The notes: generated by a model not told the origin, from the letters alone. 64,000 nucleotides of DNA from Pelomonas baiyunensis (GCF_043555935.1 NZ_JBIGIB010000007.1:124001-188000), one strand, 5' to 3'. Shown: positions 46,301 to 54,894, numbered from the stretch's first letter. Numbers and translations are program-made.

Positions 46301-46544
46301 AGGTCGTGCGGTCCACACCCGAAATGCTTTGCAGCGCTTTTTCGATGCGGTTCACCACCTCGCGCTCCGCCGTCTCGGGCGACGCGCCGGGATACGTGAT
46401 GTTGACCACCAGCACCGGCGGCTCGACCTCGGGGAACTGGTTGACCTTGAGCTTGGACAGCGCCAGCAGGCCCACCAGCATCAAGCCGATCACCAGCACG
46501 ACCGTGGCTACCGGCCGGCTGATGCTGAAGTTGGAGAGGAACAT
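43311..46544 (-). CDS. RND efflux pump inner-membrane permease (second system)
   Basis: A 1077-aa RND transporter, related to but distinct from the one at 27387-30626. The N-terminal block begins MFLSNFSISRPVATVVLVIG; the helix-4 proton-relay pair is in GVLIDDAIVVRENIVRHMEL; the second-half helix has LMGLVAKNAILLLDATRQEE. The C-terminus is extended by about 40 residues with an additional hydrophobic stretch (LVLVRLVFRLVMRVVRRP). It lies 12 bases after its adaptor, with no outer-membrane factor. The 3' end overlaps the convergent flavoprotein by 23 bases. Confidence 0.93.
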   Translation of the reverse strand: MFLSNFSISRPVATVVLVIGLMLVGLLALSKLKVNQFPEVEPPVLVVNITYPGASPETAEREVVNRIEKALQSISGVDRTTSTSREGGATIVMFFDFSKNMIEAADEVRNAIASVRYKLPTEMREPIITRADPGAQPILQLSLSSTTLTHAQLSRLAEDKLAERFRGVAGVSSVGVNGSLKRELSILLRADKLREFGVSVTEVLNAVRAQNTTAPVGKVRGQLEDQSIRLLGRLESPAEFEQMIIKRNAGMVIRLGQVAEVQDGFAEMTGYSLRNGRPNVGISITRSRDASTVSVANDARKLVKEIEKELPKGTTLEITQDGGKDAENSLHNVTDALVFGAALTIFVVYAFLNSWRSTLITALSLPTSVLAAFIAVWLMGFSLNFMSLLGLSLAIGVLIDDAIVVRENIVRHMELGSDRVTAAREGTAEIGLAVAATTFAIVAVFVPVAFMGNGPGQWFKPFALTVVASVIVSLLISFTLDPMLSAYWGDPPGYHHMPKKGLGKLLERFNHWFDGVANAYGHVIAWALHHRRWMTAFAVLSFVGAIALQVKFGGSSFLPQADAGFLVIDVRSPASSSLDYSKLKLDAAAALAATLPESKATTSYPNASGGRIYVDIGKSVERQRTAAQVATDLRAKVARLVGAEYVVLDDLNNGAQKPVQIRFYGTDSRKLQQITQDFQKTMAGIKGAVDIGYSEQDPQNELQIELDRGLANQMGISVNDAAQALRVAFAGVEAGDWVDPTGETRDVSIRLHPKDRVDAANIERLPIAVSGTNRMVPLDQIAKVTLGKGPGQIQHGDGKRTITVSANAQGRSPGEITSEAKKLAEKIDFPPGFGIELAGAARDQQVVFTAMITALLSGIALMYFVLVIQFNSFTAPLAVMMSLPLSLIGVVLALLITGGTLNLMSLIGVIMLMGLVAKNAILLLDATRQEEAAGIDREEALMHAGRKRFRPILMTTFALIAGMLPVAIGVGEGGEFYRPMAVAIIGGTITSTLLTLLIVPTFYDSIEVTRDSALAKFHRRSERFTPLGGFVLTLLEAVLTLVLVRLVFRLVMRVVRRPATLLQWLTLGFAFKAPARG

Positions 46545-46556
46545 GGCGACTCCTGC

Positions 46557-47738
46557 TTATTTGCTGGCCGCGTTGGACGCCACGGGCGCCGCCGGGGTCG
46601 CGCCTGCCACGGCCGAGGCCGCACCAGCGCCTGCCGCCACGCGTTGAACGGTCGCGCCATCGACCAAGCTGCCCGACGGGTTGCGCAGCACCGAGTCACC
46701 CAGCGCCAGGCCGGACGTGATGACCACCTCCCCCCGGCGGTCGTCTCGCTCACCCAGCGTGACGGTGACCTTCTTCAACTGCGAGCCGGCCAGCTTCCAA
46801 ACGAACGCGGCATCACCTTGCCGCTGGATGGAGCCCTCGGCCAGCACCAGGGCGCGGCGGTCGGCGCTTTCCACGCGGCCTTCGGCGTACAAGCCCGCCA
46901 CTTGGGGCGCCTTGCTGCGGTCATCAAACTCTGCAGCCACTTCAACTTGGCGCGTGGTGGCGTTGGCCGCGGCGTCAATGCGCGCCAGCTTGCCGCGGAA
47001 CTCGGCATCGCCGAAGCCGTTGATGCGGAAGGCCACGGGCTGGCCGACCTTCAACTCGCCCAGGCGGTCCGCGGAGATCTGGCCTTCAAACCGCATGGAG
47101 TTCGGGTCGATGACCTTGATGAGCTCGCGCCCGACCTGGACGGTATCGCCGACCGAAATCTTGCGTTCGCTGACCACGCCGTCGAACGGCGCCCGCACTT
47201 CGGTGCGCGACACCTGCTGGCGCGCCGTGACCACGCGGGCCTTGGCGGCCGCCAGTTCGCTTTGCGCCGCATTGCGGCGGACCTCGGCATCTTCCAGGCC
47301 TTGCATGGAGATCATGCCTTGCTGGTTCAACGTGCGCTGGCGGGCCAGCACGCGCTCGGTCTGCTCAAAGCTTTGTTGGGCGGCGCGCAAGGCCTCCTCG
47401 GCCGAGGTCAGGCTGTCGCGGATCGCGGTGGGGTCCAGGCGAATGATCAGGTCACCGGTGCGCACGCGCTCGCCGTTGTCCTTGGCCACCTGCAGCACCA
47501 CGGCGGCCACTTCGGCCCGCAAATCCGCGCGGCGCGCCGGCTGGATCGCCCCGGTGATCACCGGCGCACCGATCAGACCGCTCTGCGTCACCTGGCGCAC
47601 ATCCTCGGGCGCCACCAGCAGCGGCGCCGCCGTCTTCGCTGCGGCGTCCTTGCCGTCCTCGGGCTTGCCCCCCTTGCTGCAGGCCGTCAAGGCCAGGGCC
47701 AACATCAGGGCGGTCAAGGCAGGCGTGGCTCGCTTCAT
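46557..47738 (-). CDS. RND pump adaptor, predicted lipoprotein
   Basis: A 393-aa membrane-fusion protein. The signal peptide ends in a lipobox (LALTACSKG), with Cys20 as the lipidated residue, so it is tethered to the inner membrane as in AcrA. The first lipoyl half is ADLRAEVAAVVLQVAKDNGERV, the helical hairpin runs about 100-170, the second lipoyl half is VRAPFDGVVSERKISVGDTV, and a beta-barrel plus Ala-rich tail complete it. First gene of the second RND operon. Confidence 0.93.
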   Translation of the reverse strand: MKRATPALTALMLALALTACSKGGKPEDGKDAAAKTAAPLLVAPEDVRQVTQSGLIGAPVITGAIQPARRADLRAEVAAVVLQVAKDNGERVRTGDLIIRLDPTAIRDSLTSAEEALRAAQQSFEQTERVLARQRTLNQQGMISMQGLEDAEVRRNAAQSELAAAKARVVTARQQVSRTEVRAPFDGVVSERKISVGDTVQVGRELIKVIDPNSMRFEGQISADRLGELKVGQPVAFRINGFGDAEFRGKLARIDAAANATTRQVEVAAEFDDRSKAPQVAGLYAEGRVESADRRALVLAEGSIQRQGDAAFVWKLAGSQLKKVTVTLGERDDRRGEVVITSGLALGDSVLRNPSGSLVDGATVQRVAAGAGAASAVAGATPAAPVASNAASK

Positions 47739-47855
47739 GGGGTGCTTTCTTCAGGCAAATGAACGGCGGCAGAAAACCGCGGAGCGTAAGGGGTTTTGAT
47801 GACCTCGCCAGACGTCATGCCGGGCGAACGGGTCTGCACGCGCAAAAAAAGGCGT
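47739..47855. other. Gap upstream of the second RND operon
   Basis: 117 bases between the adaptor start and the NUDIX stop. It contains an inverted repeat, ATGAC (47799-47803) and GTCAT (47814-47818) ten bases apart, placed where a repressor operator would be. A seven-T run on the minus strand just after the NUDIX stop, behind a very short GGC/GCC stem, may act as a weak terminator for the complex I transcript. Confidence 0.35.
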
Positions 47856-48431
47856 TCAGGCCGAGTGCCAGTCCAGAGGCCAAGCCCCCTGCTGCCAGCG
47901 CTGCAACCACAGCAGGCCGATCAAGGTCTTGGCATCGGTGAGGCTGCCGTCGCGCGCCAGCGCATCCAAGGCATCGGGACTGTAGGTCACCAAATCCAGG
48001 AATTCACCATCGTCCAGGTGACGAGGGCCGGGGGTCAACCCGCGCGCGAAGTAGATGTGGATGCCTTCATCCGAGTAAGCGATTGCGTTGTGCAGCACAC
48101 CCGCATAGGCCCACTCGCGGGCCCGGTACCCGGTTTCCTCGGTCAACTCCCGTTGACCGCAGGCCAGCGGCGCCTCGCCCGCATCGAGTTTGCCGGCCGG
48201 AAATTCCAGCATCACACGGCCCATGGGGTAGCGGTACTGCCGCTCCAGCAACAACTGCCCATCGTCCAGCAGCGGCACCACCATCACGGCGCCCGGATGT
48301 CGGATGAACTCGCGTGTGGCGGTGCGCCCGTCGGGCAAGGCGACGGTGTCTCGCCGGACCTTGAGGAAATTGCCGGCGTAGACCTCGTCGGTCGACAGCA
48401 GGGACTCGCGCAGGTGCGCGTCGTCAGCCAT
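47856..48431 (-). CDS. NUDIX hydrolase (ADP-ribose pyrophosphatase-like)
   Basis: A 191-aa NUDIX hydrolase. The NUDIX box is complete at residues 80-102: it begins GKLDAGE and ends RELTEETGY, with the metal-binding glutamates present. The preceding strand QYRYPMGRVMLEFPAG is typical of ADP-ribose diphosphatases (NudF-type). The ATG at 48431 sits inside the end of the DUF2818 gene (8-base overlap), so it is translationally coupled to the tail of the complex I operon. It could hydrolyse ADP-ribose or other NAD breakdown products; the precise substrate is unproven. Confidence 0.9.
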   Translation of the reverse strand: MADDAHLRESLLSTDEVYAGNFLKVRRDTVALPDGRTATREFIRHPGAVMVVPLLDDGQLLLERQYRYPMGRVMLEFPAGKLDAGEAPLACGQRELTEETGYRAREWAYAGVLHNAIAYSDEGIHIYFARGLTPGPRHLDDGEFLDLVTYSPDALDALARDGSLTDAKTLIGLLWLQRWQQGAWPLDWHSA

Positions 48432-48738
48432 CCACTGCCCCCGCACCGCGGCGCAGGTAACGCCACACAAAGCCGGGGAAGCCCAGGGTCACGAACAAGC
48501 ACAGGCCCGCCGCGTAGAACTCCCACCCTTGGGGGTGCCTTTGGCCGATTCGCGCCTCCAGCGCACTGCCCACCGCCCAGGTCAGCGTGGCCATCAAGGC
48601 CAACTCCAACAAGCGCCACCAGCCTGACTTCTTGCCGGAGCGACGCCCCACCCACAGCGGCCGTTCACTCAGGTACGGCGCATTGGCGGCCACCACGGCC
48701 GTGAGCAGCACCAGCCAAACGGCGATCGAAGGATCCAT
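48424..48738 (-). CDS. DUF2818 small membrane protein
   Basis: A 104-aa membrane protein of the DUF2818 type, found directly after nuoN in many betaproteobacteria. It begins MDPSIAVWLVLLTAVVAANAP, followed by the conserved polar loop LSERPLWVGRR, a second helix LLELALMATLTWAVGSALE and a third (FYAAGLCLFVTLGFPGFVW). ATG at 48738, 90 bases after the nuoN stop. Function unknown; its fixed position suggests a role in complex I assembly or stability, which is inference. Confidence 0.85.
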   Translation of the reverse strand: MDPSIAVWLVLLTAVVAANAPYLSERPLWVGRRSGKKSGWWRLLELALMATLTWAVGSALEARIGQRHPQGWEFYAAGLCLFVTLGFPGFVWRYLRRGAGAVDG

Positions 48739-48828
48739 GACGCGAGGTGGTAGGACGGGCCGATGCGACATCGCCGGGAGGCGCCAACTGCGACAGTACG
48801 AACTGCCGCAGACGCGCCTCAACGGCCA

Positions 48829-50310
48829 TCAGGTGGCCAGTGCCTTGACAATGGCCTGGGCGCACAGCGCCATGAGGCCGCCGGGCAACAGACCGAACAC
48901 CAGCACGGCGGCACCGTTCAGCGACATGACCACACGCACGTCCGTCGGCGCTGTGAGCGGCGAGCGGTCTTGCGGTTCGTCGAAGAACATCACCTTGACG
49001 ACACGCAGGTAGTAGAACGCACCGATCAGCGACACCACCACCGCAAACACGGCGAGGTAGAGGTAGGCGTCCACATGCGTGGACACCAGTGCCTGCAGCA
49101 CCGCCAGCTTGGCATAGAAGCCGACCGTCGGCGGCACACCCGCCAGCGAGAACATGAACATCGTCATGACCAGCGCGAACCAAGGGCTGCGCTTGGCCAA
49201 GCCAGCCAAGTCCTTGATTTCCTCGGCTTCGTGGCCTTGACGCGAGAGCAGGATGACCATGCCGAAGGTGCCCAGCGTGGTCAGCACGTACGTCACGGCA
49301 TAGAACATGGCCGAGCTGTAGGCATTGGCCGCCGACAGGGTGTTGTTGTTCACCACACCGGCCGTCATGGCCAGCAGCATGAAACCCATGTTGGCGATCG
49401 TCGAGTACGCCAGCATGCGCTTGAGGTTGGTCTGCGCAATGGCCGCGAGGTTGCCGACGATCAACGACATGGCCGACAGCACGATGAGCATTTGTTGCCA
49501 ATCCACTGCCAAGCCGATCATGCCTTCGACCAGCAGGCGCACCGTGATGGCGAACGCAGCGAGTTTTGGCGCGCCGCCGATCAGCAGCGTGACGGCCGTG
49601 GGCGCACCTTGGTAAACGTCCGGCACCCACATGTGGAAAGGAGCAGCGCCGAGCTTGAACGCCAGGCCGGCCACGACGAACACCACGCCGAACACCAGGA
49701 CGCCACGGTTCGGCGCGCCCTTGGAGATGACGTTGAACACTTCCGGAATGCTGAGCGAGCCCGTGGCGCCGTACATCATGGACAAGCCGTACAGCAGGAA
49801 GCCGCTGGCCAGCGCACCCAGCACGAAATACTTCATCGCCGCTTCGGTGGACACGGCATGGTCACGGCGCAATGCGACCAGGGCGTACAGCGACAGGCTC
49901 ATCAACTCCAGACCGAGGTAGATCACCAGGAAGTTGTTCGCCGACAGCATGACGCTGATGCCCAGCAACGAGAACAAGCTGAGGATGAACAACTCGCCCT
50001 TGAGCATGTCACGCGACGCCGCGTACGGGCGGGCGTAGACCAGCGTGATCATCGTGGCCACGCAGGCGAAACCCGCCAACAGATGCCCCATGGGGTCGGC
50101 AACCACCATGCCTTGCATGGCGTACGTGGTGACACCCGCCTTGAAATCGCTGAAATGCATCACACCCACCACCAGCAGCGTGAGTTGGGTGAGCCAGTAG
50201 GTCGGGCGGCGAGCTTCGTCCGTGACCCACAGATCCACCAGGGCCACGACGCAACTCATGGCCAGCAGGAGGATCTCGGGATAGATGGCGAGCCAGTTCA
50301 TATCGTTCAT
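48829..50310 (-). CDS. nuoN: NADH-quinone oxidoreductase subunit N
   Basis: Antiporter-like, proton-pumping membrane subunit of complex I (493 aa, about 14 helices). The characteristic core LMSLSLYALVALRRD, and the lysine-containing helix in TNLKRMLAYSTIANMGFMLL, are present. Starts MNDMNWLAIYPEILLLAMS; the second Met at codon 4 is an alternative start. It lies 20 bases after nuoM. Last nuo gene of the operon. Confidence 0.97.
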   Translation of the reverse strand: MNDMNWLAIYPEILLLAMSCVVALVDLWVTDEARRPTYWLTQLTLLVVGVMHFSDFKAGVTTYAMQGMVVADPMGHLLAGFACVATMITLVYARPYAASRDMLKGELFILSLFSLLGISVMLSANNFLVIYLGLELMSLSLYALVALRRDHAVSTEAAMKYFVLGALASGFLLYGLSMMYGATGSLSIPEVFNVISKGAPNRGVLVFGVVFVVAGLAFKLGAAPFHMWVPDVYQGAPTAVTLLIGGAPKLAAFAITVRLLVEGMIGLAVDWQQMLIVLSAMSLIVGNLAAIAQTNLKRMLAYSTIANMGFMLLAMTAGVVNNNTLSAANAYSSAMFYAVTYVLTTLGTFGMVILLSRQGHEAEEIKDLAGLAKRSPWFALVMTMFMFSLAGVPPTVGFYAKLAVLQALVSTHVDAYLYLAVFAVVVSLIGAFYYLRVVKVMFFDEPQDRSPLTAPTDVRVVMSLNGAAVLVFGLLPGGLMALCAQAIVKALAT

Positions 50311-50330
50311 TCTTGTGCCTCAGCGCGTCA

Positions 50331-51809
50331 TCAACCGACCAACAGCTTGCTTTGCGCCACGTGGCGCAGCAACTCGGTGACGGAGGTGTGCATCACATCG
50401 GTGAAGGGCTTCGGGTACAGACCCATGTACAGCGTCGCGACAGCCAGGATGCCCAGCATCACAAATTCGCGGGCATTGATGTCCGTCAGTGCCCGGACAT
50501 CATCATTGGCCACATCGCCGAAGTAGACGCGCTTGACCATCCACAGCGTGTAGGCCGCCCCGAAAATCAGCGCCGTGGCCGCGATGCCGCCCAGCCAGAA
50601 GTTGGCCTGCACGGTCCCCAGGATCACCATCCACTCGCCCACGAAGCCCGCCGTGGCCGGCAGCCCGCAGTTCGCCATGCCGAAGAACACGGCAAAGGCA
50701 GCGAACTTCGGCATGGTGTTGACGACACCGCCGTACGACGCAATCTCACGGGAGTGCACGCGGTCGTACAGCACGCCGATGCACAAGAACATGGCACCGG
50801 ACACGAAGCCGTGCGAAATCATCTGCACGATAGCGCCAGACACGCCCAGTTCATTGAAGATGAAGAAGCCCAGCGTCACGAAACCCATGTGCGCGATGGA
50901 CGAGTAAGCCACGAGCTTCTTCATGTCCTTCTGCACCAGGGCGACCAAGCCGATGTACACAACCGCGATCAGCGACATCGCAATGATCAGCCACGCCCAT
51001 TGGCGGGCCGCATCCGGAGCAATCGGCAGCGAGAAGCGCAGGAAGCCGTAACAACCCAGCTTCAGCATGATGGCCGCCAGCACCACCGAGCCACCCGTGG
51101 GCGCCTCCACGTGCGCGTCAGGCAGCCAGGTGTGCACCGGCCACATCGGCACCTTGACCGAGAAGGCCGCGAGGAAGGCGAAGAAGAGCCAGGTTTGTGC
51201 ACCGCCCGCGAGCGGCAGCTTGTGCCAGGTCTGGATGTCGAAGCTGCCCGCCGACTGGTAATACAGGTAGAGCAGCGCGATCAGCATCAGCAGCGAACCA
51301 GCCAGCGTGTACAGGAAGAACTTGAACGCGGCGTACACCCGGTTCGGACCACCCCAGACACCGATGATGATGTACATCGGGATCAGGGTCGCCTCGAAGA
51401 ACACGTAGAACAGCATGCCGTCCAGCGCGCTGAAGACACCGACCATGAGGCCCGACAGAATCAGGAACGCACCCATGTACTGGTTCACGCGCGTCTCGAT
51501 CACCTCCCATGCGGAAATGACCACGATGACGGTGATGAACGCCGTCAACGGCACGAACCACATCGAGATGCCATCCACGCCAAGGTGGTAGCGGATGTTG
51601 AAACGCTCAATCCAGGCTTGGTTTTCCACGAACTGCATCGCAGCGGTCGTGGTGTCGAAACCGGTGATGAGGGGCAGCGTGACGAGGAAGCTCGCCACCG
51701 CAGCCGTCAGGGCCATCCATCGAACGGAACCCGCCTGTTCGTCACGTCCCAACGCCAACAGCAAAGCGCCGCAAACGATGGGCAGAAAAATCGCAAGACT
51801 CAGCAACAT
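50331..51809 (-). CDS. nuoM: NADH-quinone oxidoreductase subunit M
   Basis: Antiporter-like membrane subunit of complex I (492 aa). Recognised by WFVPLTAFITVIVVISAWEV, FFEATLIPMYIIIGVWGG (conserved proton-pathway Glu) and the broken-helix region KKLVAYSSIAHMGFVTLG with its lysine. Starts MLLSLAIFLPIVCGALLLALG. It lies 20 bases after nuoL and 20 bases before nuoN. Confidence 0.97.
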   Translation of the reverse strand: MLLSLAIFLPIVCGALLLALGRDEQAGSVRWMALTAAVASFLVTLPLITGFDTTTAAMQFVENQAWIERFNIRYHLGVDGISMWFVPLTAFITVIVVISAWEVIETRVNQYMGAFLILSGLMVGVFSALDGMLFYVFFEATLIPMYIIIGVWGGPNRVYAAFKFFLYTLAGSLLMLIALLYLYYQSAGSFDIQTWHKLPLAGGAQTWLFFAFLAAFSVKVPMWPVHTWLPDAHVEAPTGGSVVLAAIMLKLGCYGFLRFSLPIAPDAARQWAWLIIAMSLIAVVYIGLVALVQKDMKKLVAYSSIAHMGFVTLGFFIFNELGVSGAIVQMISHGFVSGAMFLCIGVLYDRVHSREIASYGGVVNTMPKFAAFAVFFGMANCGLPATAGFVGEWMVILGTVQANFWLGGIAATALIFGAAYTLWMVKRVYFGDVANDDVRALTDINAREFVMLGILAVATLYMGLYPKPFTDVMHTSVTELLRHVAQSKLLVG

Positions 51810-51829
51810 TCTTGTTCTCCGCCTCTCGA

Positions 51830-53869
51830 TCAGAACCCGAACAGGGCGCTGAACTGGGGCTTGATGTAGGGCCAGAGCTGCCAGGTCATCAGACCAGTCA
51901 CACCAAGGATCATGACTAGGGCGTACCAGTACAAGTAACCCGTCTGGATTCGACGAATCAAGCCGGCCACGCCTCCGATGGTCTTGGCCGAGCCGTTGAT
52001 CACGAGACCGTCGATCAACGCACCGTCACCAGCCTTCCACAAGCCGACACCGAGGCCACGCGCGAGGCGAGCCAGCACGTTCTCGTTGAACCAGTCCATG
52101 AAGTACTTGTTCTCGAGGATGACGATGACCGGGCGCAACACCTTGGCCAGCGTCGCAGGGATGCTGGGTGCCACCATGTAGAACACATACGCCGTCACCA
52201 CGCCGGACAGTGCAAGCCAGAACGGCAGCGTCGACAGGCCGTGCAAGGCCATGGCCGCAGCACCATGGAACTCATGAGCCAGTTCCTCCATCGCCGGATG
52301 GGCGTGGAGATTGACCACGATCGCATCCTTGAAGAAGTCTCCGAACAGCATCGGCTGAATGGCCAGGAAACCGATCACGACGGACGGAATGGCCAGCAGC
52401 ACCAGTGGCACGGTGACCACCCAGGGCGACTCATGCGGCGTGTGGTCATGCCCGTGGCCATGGTCGTCGTGGTGATCGTGCTCACCCGGGAAAGGCTTGT
52501 GGTGGAAATGTTCCTTGCCGTGGAAGACCAGGAAATACATCCGGAACGAGTAGAAGGCCGTCACAAACACGCCGGCGATGACGGCGAAATACGCGAAACC
52601 GGCGCCCGGCAAGTGGCTGGCGTGCACGGCCTCGATGATCGAGTCCTTCGAGTAGAAGCCCGAGAACAGCGGCGTGCCGATCAGGGCCAGCGACCCCAGC
52701 AATGACGTGATCCAGGTGATGGGCATGTACTTGCGCAGGCCGCCCATGTTGCGGATGTCCTGGTCATGGTGCATGCCCATGATGACCGAGCCCGCGCCGA
52801 GGAACAGCAGCGCCTTGAAGAACGCGTGGGTCATCAGGTGGAACACCGCGACCGAGTACGCCGACGCACCGAGCGCCACCGTCATGTAGCCCAGTTGGGA
52901 CAGCGTGGAGTAGGCCACCACACGCTTGATGTCGTTCTGGATGATGCCCAGGAAGCCCATGAACAGCGCCGTGATCGAGCCGATGACCATCACGAAATTC
53001 AGAGCTGTGTCGGTCAGTTCGAACAGCGGCGACATGCGCGCCACCATGAAGATGCCCGCCGTCACCATGGTCGCAGCGTGGATCAGCGCGGAAATTGGCG
53101 TCGGACCTTCCATCGAGTCGGGCAGCCAGACGTGCAGCGGAAACTGCGCGCTCTTGCCCATCGCACCGATGAACAAGCAGATGCAAGCCACCGTCAACAA
53201 GGCCCAGTCAGTGCCCGGGAACAGCAACTGCGCCAGCGCATCCTTCTTCGCGAAGGTTTCGACGTAGTTCAGCGAACCGCCATAGGCAACCAACAGACCA
53301 ATGCCCAGGATGAAGCCGAAGTCGCCGACGCGGTTCACCAGGAACGCCTTCATGTTGGCGAAGATGGCGCTCTGCTTCTTGTACCAGAAGCCGATCAGCA
53401 GGTAAGACACCAGTCCGACCGCTTCCCAGCCGAAGAACAGCTGGAGCATGTTGTTGCTCATGACGAGCATCAGCATGCTGAATGTGAACAGCGAGATGTA
53501 CGAGAAGAAGCGCTGGTAGCCGTCGTCTTCTTCCATGTAGCCGATGGTGTAGATGTGCACCATCAGCGACACGAAGGTCACGACGCACATCATCATGGCC
53601 GTCAGACCGTCAACGAGGAAGCCGACCTCCATCTTCAACGGGCCGAGCACCATCCATTCATAGATGGTGGCGTTGAACCGGGCACCGTCGACAGCAACGC
53701 TGTAGAGCGTCATCGCCGAGATGATGAAAGCCACGAGCACGCCAAGGATGGTCACCATGTGCGATGCACGGCGCCCAATCGTGCGGCCGAAGAAACCGGC
53801 TGAGATCGCGCCTGCGAGCGGCGCCAGGGGCACCGTCAGCAGCAGGTTCTGGGAAAGTTGTGCAGACAT
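51830..53869 (-). CDS. nuoL: NADH-quinone oxidoreductase subunit L
   Basis: Largest antiporter-like subunit of complex I (679 aa), with the long lateral C-terminal helix. Core motifs FFGWEAVGLVSYLLIGFWY and HAWLPDSMEGPTPISALIHA (here HVWLPDSMEG) and KRVVAYSTLSQLGYMTVALG are present. A histidine/aspartate-rich loop near residues 449-479 (11 His in about 30 residues, e.g. DHHDDHGHGHDH) is added between helices. It lies 25 bases after nuoK. Confidence 0.97.
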   Translation of the reverse strand: MSAQLSQNLLLTVPLAPLAGAISAGFFGRTIGRRASHMVTILGVLVAFIISAMTLYSVAVDGARFNATIYEWMVLGPLKMEVGFLVDGLTAMMMCVVTFVSLMVHIYTIGYMEEDDGYQRFFSYISLFTFSMLMLVMSNNMLQLFFGWEAVGLVSYLLIGFWYKKQSAIFANMKAFLVNRVGDFGFILGIGLLVAYGGSLNYVETFAKKDALAQLLFPGTDWALLTVACICLFIGAMGKSAQFPLHVWLPDSMEGPTPISALIHAATMVTAGIFMVARMSPLFELTDTALNFVMVIGSITALFMGFLGIIQNDIKRVVAYSTLSQLGYMTVALGASAYSVAVFHLMTHAFFKALLFLGAGSVIMGMHHDQDIRNMGGLRKYMPITWITSLLGSLALIGTPLFSGFYSKDSIIEAVHASHLPGAGFAYFAVIAGVFVTAFYSFRMYFLVFHGKEHFHHKPFPGEHDHHDDHGHGHDHTPHESPWVVTVPLVLLAIPSVVIGFLAIQPMLFGDFFKDAIVVNLHAHPAMEELAHEFHGAAAMALHGLSTLPFWLALSGVVTAYVFYMVAPSIPATLAKVLRPVIVILENKYFMDWFNENVLARLARGLGVGLWKAGDGALIDGLVINGSAKTIGGVAGLIRRIQTGYLYWYALVMILGVTGLMTWQLWPYIKPQFSALFGF

Positions 53870-53894
53870 CTTGTTCGCCTGTGTCCTTGTACGG

Positions 53895-54215
53895 TCAGCC
53901 CTTGAGCGCGTCGAGTTCCTGGACGTTGATGCTGGCGCGGTTGCGGAACAGCACGACGAGGATGGCCAGGCCGATGGCCGATTCGGCCGCTGCGACGGTC
54001 AGGATGAAGAACACGAAGACCTGGCCGCCCATGTCGCCCAGGTAGTGCGAGAAGGCGACGAAGTTCAGGTTGACGGCCAACAACATCAGCTCGATGGCCA
54101 TCAGCAGCACGATCAGGTTCTTGCGGTTCAGGAAGATGCCGATCACCGACAGCGCGAACAGCATCGCGCCGAGCGTGAGGAAGTGGCCCAGGGTCAGTCC
54201 AGCGGCGCCGATCAT
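53895..54215 (-). CDS. nuoK: NADH-quinone oxidoreductase subunit K
   Basis: Three-helix membrane subunit of complex I (106 aa). LGHFLTLGAMLFALSVIGIF, then NLIVLLMAIELMLLAVNLNF with the conserved proton-path glutamate, then VFVFFILTVAAAESAIGLAI with the second conserved Glu. The start overlaps the nuoJ stop as ATGA (54212-54215). Confidence 0.96.
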   Translation of the reverse strand: MIGAAGLTLGHFLTLGAMLFALSVIGIFLNRKNLIVLLMAIELMLLAVNLNFVAFSHYLGDMGGQVFVFFILTVAAAESAIGLAILVVLFRNRASINVQELDALKG

Positions 54216-54841
54216 GCCTGGCCTCCTTCGGTGGGTGCAGCGGGCGCAACAGTCGGCGCCATCTTGACGATCTTCAGGCGATCCGCCTTCGTGACCTTGA
54301 CCTGCTCAGACGCATCCATGGCACGCGAGTCCTTGCGGCGACGCAGGGTCAGTGCAATGGCGGCCACGATGGCCACCAGCAGCAGCACAGCCGCAATCTG
54401 AAGCGGGTACAGGTAGCTCGTATAGATCTCGATGCCGAGCAGCTTGGTGTTGCCCTGACTAATCTGGGCGGCCGTGGCCACCGGGGCGTCAGACAACTGG
54501 AAGCCGCCCATCAGCACGATGCCCATCTCGAAGGCGATCAGCGCGCCGATGACGGCCGCCACTGGCAGATGCTTCCAGAAACCCTCACGCATGCTGTCGG
54601 TGTTCAAGTCGAGCATCATCACGACGAACAGGAACAGGACCATGACGGCGCCGATGTAGACCAGCACCAGGGCGATGGCCAGGAACTCGGCCTTGAGCAG
54701 CATCCAGATGCAGGAGGCCGTGAAGAACGACAGGATCAGGAAGAGCGCGGCATGCACGGTGCTACGCGCCGTAATGACACGGAACGACGACACCAGCAGG
54801 ATGCCGGAGAAGACGTAGAACAGGATGGTCGTGATGTCCAT
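54212..54841 (-). CDS. nuoJ: NADH-quinone oxidoreductase subunit J
   Basis: Membrane subunit of complex I (209 aa). The family core is AEFLAIALVLVYIGAVMVLF followed by LFVVMMLDLNTD; the pi-bulge tyrosine (VYIGAV) is present. The C-terminus is a soluble basic tail of about 40 residues ending PAAPTEGGQA. ATG at 54841 (MDITTILFYVFSG); an earlier in-frame ATG 13 codons upstream adds non-conserved residues. Its stop overlaps nuoK as ATGA. Confidence 0.95.
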   Translation of the reverse strand: MDITTILFYVFSGILLVSSFRVITARSTVHAALFLILSFFTASCIWMLLKAEFLAIALVLVYIGAVMVLFLFVVMMLDLNTDSMREGFWKHLPVAAVIGALIAFEMGIVLMGGFQLSDAPVATAAQISQGNTKLLGIEIYTSYLYPLQIAAVLLLVAIVAAIALTLRRRKDSRAMDASEQVKVTKADRLKIVKMAPTVAPAAPTEGGQA

Positions 54842-54894
54842 GGGTATCCAGGCCAGAGAGCCGGACCGCCAGGGCGCCAAGGGCGCCTCAGCGA

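Noticed and set aside
43311..47738. Second RND system as a duplicate of the first
   Set aside because: Permeases share family motifs only; adaptors differ in signal type and sequence, so they are separate systems rather than a local duplication.
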